The notes under the pieces are model-generated. The model was given only the letters and a program-made list of their open reading frames with translations, was not told the DNA's origin and did no database searches. Positions 8,015 to 13,600 of a DNA stretch of 42,894 nucleotides are shown one piece after another. The DNA comes from Akkermansia muciniphila (GTDB lineage Bacteria > Verrucomicrobiota > Verrucomicrobiia > Limisphaerales > SIAT01), in contig CAMDJP010000023.1 in assembly GCA_945900775.1 (NCBI GenBank), positions 1 to 42,894 on the forward strand, given 5' to 3'. Position numbers and translations under genes: made by a program. Positions within the stretch are counted from its first letter, which is position 1. Every line of letters starts with the position of its first letter.

Positions 8015-8953
8015 ATGAACTCGGCGCAAAAGCAATTCTACCTAAACCGCGTAGCGTCCAGAAAACAATTTCCTATCAGTCTTCTCTGGACGGCTGCCGC
8101 TCTAATCGCCGTGGGCAGTGTGTGGTCTCAAGACCGAATCGTGACCCCGTCTTACACTGGAGCTCTCGAGGTGAATACAGGTTACTCGGGTGGTGCAAAA
8201 ATCCGTTTGGGAGGCAGTGAGTTGGGTAATCTGGATGCCGCTCGGACACGGCTGGAATACAAGGGGATCTTCGACCCTGGAGCTGCTTTGAATTGGGGTG
8301 CAGGCGTGGCTTACACGCGATGGGATTTTGGTCGTGATTCGGGCAACCCACTGCCAGCCAATTTGCAGTCGGTAGCCTTTCCACTGACGGGATCTTGGCG
8401 TTTTCGTGACGGTTGGCAGGCCTTCGGAGAGGTTTCCCCAGGTCTCTATTCCGATTTTGAACGAATCAGTGGTGACGATTTCAATGCGCCGTTCATCAGT
8501 GGGGTGGGCTACACGGTGAATCCCGACCTGCAGGTGTTCCTCTCGGTCAGTGTGGATCCGCGACGGGACATTCCGGTGGTGGGTGGGCCGGGAGTGCGTT
8601 GGCGCTTCGCAGAGCAGTGGACGCTGTCGTTGCTGCTGCCGCGGCCCCAGATCCAGTACCGTCCGTCAGCCGATTGGACCTTCCATATCGGGGCCGAGAT
8701 GATGGGGGGAGCCTACCACCTGCATCGGACGTATGGCCGGGACAATGGGCTATCCGCCATGGACGACCAGATCGCCACGTACCGAGAAATTCGTGCCGGT
8801 GTCGGGGCACGTTGGGGTCGTCCGAAGGGTTTCTACGCTTCGCTCGAGAGCGGTTGGATGATTGATCGACGCTTCGTGCTCAATGACGCCCGTCTGCAGT
8901 TCAATGGCGACGGAGCCGCCTATGGTCAGTTGACCATCGGGTACCGGTATTGA
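8015..8953 (+). CDS. Outer-membrane beta-barrel protein (DUF6268-like)
   Basis: A 312-residue protein from the ATG at 8015; the frame is open from an ATG at 7979. A signal peptide is visible in KQFPISLLWTAAALIAVGSV, cleaved near WSQ/D. The rest alternates short amphipathic strands with turns (RTRLEYKGIFD, GAALNWGAGVAYTRWDFG, ASLESGWMIDRRFVL) and ends in an aromatic strand (YGQLTIGYRY), the classic C-terminal signature for outer-membrane barrel insertion. It resembles DUF6268 barrels seen in PVC bacteria; substrate unknown. The first of three ~38-bp repeats (8043-8080) lies inside its 5' coding region, so the n-region of the signal peptide is made of repeat sequence. The start may therefore have been acquired by recombination. 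Confidence 0.7.
   Translation: MNSAQKQFYLNRVASRKQFPISLLWTAAALIAVGSVWSQDRIVTPSYTGALEVNTGYSGGAKIRLGGSELGNLDAARTRLEYKGIFDPGAALNWGAGVAYTRWDFGRDSGNPLPANLQSVAFPLTGSWRFRDGWQAFGEVSPGLYSDFERISGDDFNAPFISGVGYTVNPDLQVFLSVSVDPRRDIPVVGGPGVRWRFAEQWTLSLLLPRPQIQYRPSADWTFHIGAEMMGGAYHLHRTYGRDNGLSAMDDQIATYREIRAGVGARWGRPKGFYASLESGWMIDRRFVLNDARLQFNGDGAAYGQLTIGYRY
8043..8080 (+). repeat. Cassette-boundary-like repeat, copy A
   Basis: First of three ~38-bp direct repeats, beginning TAAACCGCGTAGCGTCCAG and ending TTTCCTATCAGT. It is read through in frame by the outer-membrane protein gene. Copies B and C follow at 8997 and 9493 in the same orientation. Confidence 0.75.
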
Positions 8954-8996
8954 GCCGTAAAGGGACAGTTGGGAGTGAAATGAAGGCGCAGCTAAT

Positions 8997-9034
8997 TAAA
9001 CCGCGCAGCGTCGAGAAAGCAAATTCCTATCAGT
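8997..9034 (+). repeat. Cassette-boundary-like repeat, copy B
   Basis: Begins TAAACCGCGCAGCGTCGAG and ends ATTCCTATCAGT; four mismatches to copy A over 38 bp. It lies 43 bp after the barrel gene stop and 14 bp before the next start codon. Confidence 0.78.
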
Positions 9035-9048
9035 AAAGAGTCCTTCCG

Positions 9049-9495
9049 ATGCCTGTATTTGAATCTCGGTTTCAAGTGGCTGCTTCGGTCAGCGTCGTCT
9101 CTGAATTCCATTTTCAACGTGGAATTCTGAAACGTCTGACACCGCCACTCACCTATATGCAAGTCCATCGATTTGATGAACTGGCGAATGGATCAATCGC
9201 AGATTTTACAATCTGGATGGGCCCAATCCCTGTACATTGGGTTGCAGAGCATTCCGAAGTCACGTCGACGAGATTCATCGACACGCAAAAAACCGGGCCG
9301 ATGAAGTACTGGAAGCACACCCACTCGCTGACCGCCATCGACGACGCCTCGTCGGAAGTGCACGACTACATTGAATATGAACACGATACGGGCTTGCGCG
9401 GACTTTGGTCTCGACTACTGTTTCCTCGAATCGCTCTCGTCACGCTTTTCCAATATCGACGATGGGTGACGCAGCGAGATTCGGTGCGTCTCTAA
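9049..9495 (+). CDS. SRPBCC-superfamily ligand-binding protein
   Basis: A 148-residue cytoplasmic protein. The N-terminus FESRFQVAASVSVVSEFHF and the following LKRLTPPLTYMQVHRFDEL have the beta-strand/helix pattern of SRPBCC (START/Bet v1-like) ligand-binding folds, and FTIWMGPIPVHWVAEH and MKYWKHTHSLTAIDD correspond to the central antiparallel strands. Such proteins bind hydrophobic ligands or act as cyclases; the ligand here is unknown. The stop codon TAA at 9493-9495 is the first triplet of repeat copy C, and repeat B ends 14 bp before its start, so the gene exactly fills the interval between two repeats. Usual length for the family is 140-170 residues, so it looks intact. Confidence 0.7.
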   Translation: MPVFESRFQVAASVSVVSEFHFQRGILKRLTPPLTYMQVHRFDELANGSIADFTIWMGPIPVHWVAEHSEVTSTRFIDTQKTGPMKYWKHTHSLTAIDDASSEVHDYIEYEHDTGLRGLWSRLLFPRIALVTLFQYRRWVTQRDSVRL

Positions 9496-9529
9496 ACCGT
9501 AGCGCGTCCAGAAAGCAATTTCCTATTCG
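9493..9529 (+). repeat. Cassette-boundary-like repeat, copy C
   Basis: Begins TAAACCGTAGCGCGTCCAG and ends AATTTCCTATTCG. It differs from copy A in a short block (positions 8-11) and at its 3' end. It begins at the stop codon of the SRPBCC gene and ends about 10 bp before the sulfatase start. A 6-bp inverted repeat, GACGCA/TGCGTC, precedes it at 9468-9490. Confidence 0.7.
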
Positions 9530-9538
9530 CCCCATCCC

Positions 9539-10987
9539 ATGAAGCAAATCATTGTTCTCATTGTTTCGCTGTTCCTCCACGTGTCGGTGAGTGCAGCGCA
9601 ACAAAATGTCCTGTTCATAATTTCGGATGACCTGACGGCGACGGCGTTGTCGTGCTATGGGAACACGATTTGCAAGACGCCGAACATTGACCGGCTCGCC
9701 GCGCAGGGGACTCGGTTCACGCGCGCGCTGTGCCAGGGGACTTATTGCGGGCCGTCGCGAGCGTCGTTCATATCCGGCTACTATCCGCATGCGACGGGTG
9801 TGCTCGGCTACACCAGTCCGCGCCGCGCCATCGGCGACCGCGCGACGTGGCCGCAGCATTTCAAGAACGCCGGCTACTACTCGGCGCGCGTGAGTAAGAT
9901 TTATCACATGGGCGTACCCGGCGGCATCGAGGAGGGCGGTGATGGACGGGACCACAACAAAGGCGATGGTGCGGATGACCCGGCGGCGTGGACGGAAAAG
10001 TTCAACAGCCCCGGCCCCGAGTGGAAGGCCCCAGGCAACGGCGAGACGCTGGAGGGGAATCCCGATGGCAAACGGCCGGTCGTGGGCGGGAACACGTTCG
10101 TCGTGGTGGAGGCGGACGGCGATGACATGGTCCACTCCGACGGCAAGACGGCGGCGAAGGCGGTGGAGTTGATTCAGAAGCACGCAAGCAAGCCGTTCTT
10201 CCTCGCCGTCGGCTTCGTGCGGCCGCACGTACCGTTCGTCGCGCCGAAGAAGTATTACGAGCCGTATCTGCCCTACGACAAGCTGCCGCTGCCGCAGAAG
10301 ATTGCGGGCGACTGGGACGACATCCCCAAGCCCGGCATCAACTACAAGACGATCGTGAACATGAAGATGGACGAGCGCCGTCAGAAGAAGGCGGTCGGCG
10401 GATACTATGCGTCGGTCGCGTTCATGGACGCGCAGATCGGCAAGGTGCTCGATGCGCTGGAGAAATCTGGGCAGGCGGAAAACACCATCGTCATCTTCAC
10501 CAGCGACCACGGCTACCATCTGGGAGAGCATGATTTCTGGGCGAAGGTCAGTTTGCGCGACGAGTCGGCGATGGTGCCGCTTATCATCAAAGTGCCCGGC
10601 AAGAAACCGGCCGTGTGTCATTCACTGGTCGAGTTGCTCGATCTTTATCCAACCGTCGCGAGCCTGTGCGGCCTCGAAGTGCCCGCGCGACTTCAAGGCA
10701 AAAACATTTCGCGGATGTTTGACGACCCGAAGCATTCGGTGCGCGCTGCGGCGTTCAGCGTCGCGCCGACGAGCAAGGGCTACCTGTTGCGCGAAGACAA
10801 GTGGGCCTACATCCAGTATGAGGAGGATGCGTCGAAGGGTGTCGAGCTGTTCGACATGGTGAAAGACCCCAAGCAATACACCAACCTCGCCGCGAAGCCG
10901 GAGTTCGCGTCCGTCGTGGCAGGCTTCAAGACCAAGTTCGCCGCGAAGATGAAGGAAGTCCGAGCCAACGACCTCGGGCAGAATTAA
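9539..10987 (+). CDS. Secreted sulfatase, iduronate-2-sulfatase-like
   Basis: A 482-residue type I sulfatase with an N-terminal signal peptide (MKQIIVLIVSLFLHVSVSA). Metal-binding Asp30-Asp31 lie in LFIISDD. The active-site signature is C70-G-P-S-R74 in TYCGPSRASFISG; Cys70 should be converted to formylglycine by a maturase not encoded in this window. FTSDHGYHLGEHDFW supplies the second metal-site Asp/His pair. Length and the VGFVRPHVPFVAPKKYYEPY segment resemble iduronate-2-sulfatase relatives (SulfAtlas S1_7-like), so hydrolysis of a 2-O-sulfated uronate or similar sugar outside the cytoplasm is plausible; exact substrate is inference. It begins about 10 bp after repeat C and ends against an integrase remnant, so it may be part of the acquired segment. 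Confidence 0.9.
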   Translation: MKQIIVLIVSLFLHVSVSAAQQNVLFIISDDLTATALSCYGNTICKTPNIDRLAAQGTRFTRALCQGTYCGPSRASFISGYYPHATGVLGYTSPRRAIGDRATWPQHFKNAGYYSARVSKIYHMGVPGGIEEGGDGRDHNKGDGADDPAAWTEKFNSPGPEWKAPGNGETLEGNPDGKRPVVGGNTFVVVEADGDDMVHSDGKTAAKAVELIQKHASKPFFLAVGFVRPHVPFVAPKKYYEPYLPYDKLPLPQKIAGDWDDIPKPGINYKTIVNMKMDERRQKKAVGGYYASVAFMDAQIGKVLDALEKSGQAENTIVIFTSDHGYHLGEHDFWAKVSLRDESAMVPLIIKVPGKKPAVCHSLVELLDLYPTVASLCGLEVPARLQGKNISRMFDDPKHSVRAAAFSVAPTSKGYLLREDKWAYIQYEEDASKGVELFDMVKDPKQYTNLAAKPEFASVVAGFKTKFAAKMKEVRANDLGQN

Positions 10988-11322
10988 GTCTCGCAAGCGC
11001 CGAAGTCGGCGCGGTGCGCGGTTTCCTCATCTTGTCCACCGCTTATTGAGTTTGAGCGACCAGTTGCTCGCCGAAATGCTACGGCCTCGGTCAATGTAGC
11101 TCTGCATGAGGGGGTTCGCCCGAACGGGCACTCCAAGTATGCCGCCTGTCCTTCCCTCTTGGCCTCTTCGAGCGAGGGGAAGACCTTGCGAATCCGCTTG
11201 CCGTCCCGGTAGAAGACTAGCGTATAGGCCTCGTACCCATCTCGAGGCGTGGGATAGATGGAAGCCGAGACTCCACCCTTCTTGATCCGGACCGATTTGA
11301 TGACGGGGGCTTTCACGCCCAC
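10984..11322 (-). pseudogene. Integrase/recombinase N-terminal remnant
   Basis: The 112-codon frame starts at a GTG (11320-11322; another at 11316). Residues ~8-60 read as the small beta-sheet start typical of tyrosine-recombinase N-terminal regions in Verrucomicrobiota: SASIYPTPRDGYEAYTLVFY, then DGKRIRKVFPSLEEAKREG. After about residue 62 the sequence loses this character and becomes Arg/Thr/Ser-rich, consistent with a frameshift or truncation. No catalytic domain (R...HxxR...Y) is found downstream, because the frame stops at the sulfatase stop codon. The gene points away from the tRNA-Asp gene 57 bp upstream, a typical position for the integrase of a tRNA-inserted element. Assignment is from sequence character alone. 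Confidence 0.5.
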
Positions 11323-11325
11323 ACA

Positions 11326-11346
11326 CTGTCATCAATCTGTCATCAA
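11326..11346. repeat. Tandem 10-bp direct repeat between integrase remnant and tRNA
   Basis: CTGTCATCAA occurs at 11326-11335 and again at 11337-11346 with one base between. Its position between tRNA-Asp and the integrase relic would suit recombinase or excisionase arm sites, but two copies can also be chance. Confidence 0.5.
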
Positions 11347-11379
11347 AAACAATGGGAATTGAAATTCCTTAGGAAAAAG

Positions 11380-11456
11380 TGGCGGGAGTGGCGGGGCTCG
11401 AACCCGTAACCTCTGCCGTGACAGGGCAGCGCTCTAACCAATTGAGCTACACCCCC
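11380..11456 (-). tRNA. tRNA-Asp (GTC)
   Basis: The minus strand from 11456 to 11380 folds into a complete cloverleaf. The acceptor stem is GGGGGTG / CACTCCC with one G-U pair. The D-arm region is TAGCTCAATTGGTTAGAGC. The anticodon stem is CTGCC / GGCAG around loop CTGTCAC, anticodon GTC, which decodes Asp. The T-arm is ACGGG-TTCGAGC-CCCGC, the discriminator base is G, and CCA is encoded. It has its own sigma70-like promoter immediately upstream. An integrase remnant lies just beyond its 3' end, suggesting that the 3' end served as an integration site. Confidence 0.95.
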
Positions 11457-11469
11457 GAAGGGGAGCGCG

Positions 11470-11498
11470 AAGGTAGGGGAACCGTTAGGGCGCGTCAA
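11470..11498 (-). promoter_or_regulatory. Promoter of tRNA-Asp
   Basis: On the minus strand TTGACG (-35, 11493-11498) and TACCTT (-10, 11470-11475) are separated by 17 bp, placing the transcription start about 7 nt before the tRNA 5' end. Confidence 0.55.
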
Positions 11499-11509
11499 CC
11501 GGGAACTTT

Positions 11510-11596
11510 AAAAAAGTGATTCGGGCAACAGACGCCAAGGAGGTGGGGGTGGAGAACCCCTCTGAAGAAACGTTCTGTCGCCCGAATCAAAATCTA
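11510..11596 (-). ncRNA. Candidate small structured RNA (hairpin with T run)
   Basis: On the minus strand a 9-bp perfect stem (GATTCGGGC, 11580-11588, with GCCCGAATC, 11518-11526) continues inward with a further 5 bp (ACAGA/TCTGT). It encloses a second hairpin, GGGGT-tctcc-ACCCC on the minus strand (about 11547-11561). The 3' side ends in a T6 run (11510-11515), as in an intrinsic terminator. A sigma70-like promoter lies just upstream, so a discrete transcript of about 85 nt is predicted. There is no start codon with a sensible frame inside. It is not an SRP RNA (no GGAA tetraloop domain), too short for 6S RNA or tmRNA, and I do not recognise it. It could instead be a transcription barrier upstream of tRNA-Asp. 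Confidence 0.5.
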
Positions 11597-11601
11597 GGCT
11601 G

Positions 11602-11630
11602 ACCGTAGAGGCGCTAAGACGAAATGTCAA
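11602..11630 (-). promoter_or_regulatory. Sigma70-like promoter of the candidate small RNA
   Basis: The minus strand has a perfect -35 hexamer TTGACA (11625-11630), 17-bp spacing, and a partial -10 TACGGT (11602-11607). The expected start at about 11595 is just before the hairpin. The nearest minus-strand product is the hairpin RNA itself, then tRNA-Asp. Confidence 0.5.
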
Positions 11631-11712
11631 TAACTTGTTTTCAGCTCGCTGAGTCATCATTCCAAGAACTCTGGCAGCGCGCCATTGACGGTTCTTGAGA
11701 ATAATCTACTCT

Positions 11713-13113
11713 ATGAACTCGCTTAGATTACGCACAATGAATGCCATTTGGACCGCCTTTTTCACCATTGCCGCCGGTTTTCTCTTCGCCGAGCCGCTCG
11801 CGGCGGCACCGATCAGCTTTCACAAGGAGATTTCGCCTATTCTGCGCCGTTCCTGCAACGGATGCCATCATCCGGGCAAACTCAAAGGCAATCTCGACCT
11901 AACGACCTACGATGCCTTTAGGAAAGGCGGCAAGCACGGTCCCGCCTTCAAGCCGGGTGCGCCCAAGGAAAGCCTCGTTATCGAGGAAATCAGCGGTGAG
12001 GAACCTTCCATGCCTGCGGACGGTGCGCCGCTTTCCGCCAGCGAGGTGACGCTCTTTGAACGCTGGATCAAAGAAGGCGCGAAGAACGATACGCCGGCCG
12101 GTTTCGCCAGTCCCACCGCTCCGGCCCTCTATCCCAGCGCCCCCGCCATCCCTGCCCTTGCCTTCTCGCCCGATGGCAGTCTGCTCGCCGTCGCCGCCCA
12201 TCACGAAATTATTCTGCACAAGGCCGACGGTTCGGCCATCGCCGCGCGCCTGTCCGGCGACGCCGCCCGCATCGAATCCTTCGCCTTCTCGCCTGACGGC
12301 AAATATCTTGCCGCAGTTGGCGGCAGCCCCAGCCTCTTCGGAGAGGTGCAAATTCTGGAGATGCCCAGTGGAAAACCCCGTAAATCCTTCAAGTTCGGCC
12401 GCGATTCGCTCTTTGGCGTGAACTGGTCGCCCGACCAGCAGCGCCTCATCTTCGGCAGTGCCGAGCGCGCCGTGCGCGTGATTGCCGCAGCGGATGGCAA
12501 GGAACTCTTCAAGTTCGAGAACCACCTCGACTGGTCCTTCGGCGCCGCCTTCACGACCAACGGCCAGCGCTTCGTCTCTGGCGGACGTGACCGCGCCCTC
12601 AAACTCGTTGACCTCGGCAAGAAGCAATTCCTCGAGGACGCCAATCGCCCCAATGAACCGATCACCTGCCTTGTCCGCCATCCGTCACTCGACCAGATCG
12701 CGTATGGCGGGGCGCAAGGTTCCGTGTTCCTCTACAAAATGACCGAGCACGCCGACCGCACCGCCGCGGAAAAAGACGCCAACCGCATCCGCAGCTTCGA
12801 CCGCGTGCCCGTCACCGCCACCGCCATTGCGTTTAATGCCGATGGTTCCCTCCTCGCCGTGGGTAGTGCCACCGGCGAAGGTCGCATCTTTCGCACCGAG
12901 AACGGCGCCCGCGTCGCTACGCTGAAGGAAATTGAGGGCCCCCTCTTCGCTCTCGCCTTCCATCCCAAGCTGCCGCAGATCGCCGCCGGCGGCTTCGACG
13001 GCAAACTGCGCCTCTTCAACACCACCAACGGCGCTCTGATTACGACTTTCTCTCCCGTACCCCTCAAGACCCCCGGCAAATTCGCTACCGGCCCAAAAGA
13101 GACGAAGAAGTAG
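11713..13113 (+). CDS. Cytochrome c + WD40 beta-propeller protein
   Basis: A protein of 466 residues from the ATG at 11713 (ATGs at 11695 and 11737 are alternatives; all keep the signal peptide AFFTIAAGFLFAEPLAAA). C48-N-G-C-H52 is a single haem c site in a planctomycete-type cytochrome domain (to about residue 130). Then seven-bladed WD40-like repeats run to the end, each with SPDG/NADG turns (ALAFSPDGSLLAVAA, SFAFSPDGKYLAAVGG, GVNWSPDQQRLIFG). The product is probably periplasmic and may act in redox or protein binding; the role is unknown. The whole protein aligns by eye with the first ~490 residues of the next gene (shared HEIILHKADGS/HEVLLHKADGS), so the two are tandem paralogues. This one lacks the DUF1549/DUF1553 half. 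Confidence 0.88.
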   Translation: MNSLRLRTMNAIWTAFFTIAAGFLFAEPLAAAPISFHKEISPILRRSCNGCHHPGKLKGNLDLTTYDAFRKGGKHGPAFKPGAPKESLVIEEISGEEPSMPADGAPLSASEVTLFERWIKEGAKNDTPAGFASPTAPALYPSAPAIPALAFSPDGSLLAVAAHHEIILHKADGSAIAARLSGDAARIESFAFSPDGKYLAAVGGSPSLFGEVQILEMPSGKPRKSFKFGRDSLFGVNWSPDQQRLIFGSAERAVRVIAAADGKELFKFENHLDWSFGAAFTTNGQRFVSGGRDRALKLVDLGKKQFLEDANRPNEPITCLVRHPSLDQIAYGGAQGSVFLYKMTEHADRTAAEKDANRIRSFDRVPVTATAIAFNADGSLLAVGSATGEGRIFRTENGARVATLKEIEGPLFALAFHPKLPQIAAGGFDGKLRLFNTTNGALITTFSPVPLKTPGKFATGPKETKK

Positions 13114-13256
13114 GGGAATCTCCCGATTTACCCAAACCAAGCCGCAGCCCGGCTTGTTAAAAACACGGCTTTATCATTAACTATTTTGTTTTATCGATTA
13201 ATATGATTCAAATATACCAAATAAAATCGATTTCTAATCCTAGGGAAGGCCTTTGA

Positions 13257-13284
13257 TTCGACCCGTCCATTTCGACCCGTCCAT
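13257..13284. repeat. Perfect tandem 14-bp repeat (two copies)
   Basis: TTCGACCCGTCCAT is repeated exactly twice with no spacer, followed by TTT. It lies in the leader region of the large cytochrome gene; it could be a regulator site or slippage product. Confidence 0.8.
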
Positions 13285-13288
13285 TTTG

Positions 13289-13416
13289 CCCTCACTCGTT
13301 TCGCCAAACGAAAGGGGGTGAGGGCGGGGTTTGAGCCACCTCACGTCGACGCGCCCCGACTCTCTTCCCGCCTTCGACCCTCTTCTCCCAGCCCCCTTCT
13401 TGCAGAGAGAAGAGGG
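13289..13416. repeat. Pair of REP-like hairpins
   Basis: The first hairpin has CCCTCAC (13289-13295) pairing with GTGAGGG (13318-13324), with an inner CGTTT/AAACG stem. The second has CCCTCTTCTC (13378-13387) pairing perfectly with GAGAAGAGGG (13407-13416). Pyrimidine-rich versions of the same type (CTCCCTCTCCC ... GAGGGGGA) occur at about 21480-21530. These look like dispersed intergenic repeat units of the genome. Confidence 0.55.
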
Positions 13417-13600
13417 ATTAGAGGACGGACTATCCCGCGACGTAAAAAATCCTGAATTGTCCCCTGCCCTCGCGGCGTCAAAAAAATGGTTGCGCGGAAC
13501 GAAAAGCATCCGTTGCTTCTAGGCGCGCTTTTGGATTAATCTACGACCGAGTTTCTAAACACATCGGACGACGATACGGAACAACGACAATAAGCCTCTT

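Larger units (their letters stand above)
13114..13600. other. Intergenic region, 487 bp, hairpins and short repeats
   Basis: There is no gene here. A small hairpin AAGCCG/CGGCTT lies at 13139-13155 after the WD40 gene, followed by A rather than T residues, so it is weak as a terminator. An AT-rich stretch (13165-13245) could hold a promoter. A perfect tandem 14-mer, TTCGACCCGTCCAT, occupies 13257-13270 and 13271-13284. Two larger hairpins follow at 13289-13324 and 13378-13416. Confidence 0.6.

Noticed and set aside
8043-9529. CRISPR array made of the three repeats
   Set aside because: Spacing is 496-954 bp with full genes between copies, and no cas genes are present.
11510-11596. Candidate RNA as 4.5S SRP RNA, 6S RNA or T-box leader
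   Set aside because: No SRP apical GGAA loop motif, length far below 6S RNA, no T-box sequence and no downstream aminoacyl-tRNA synthetase or amino acid gene.
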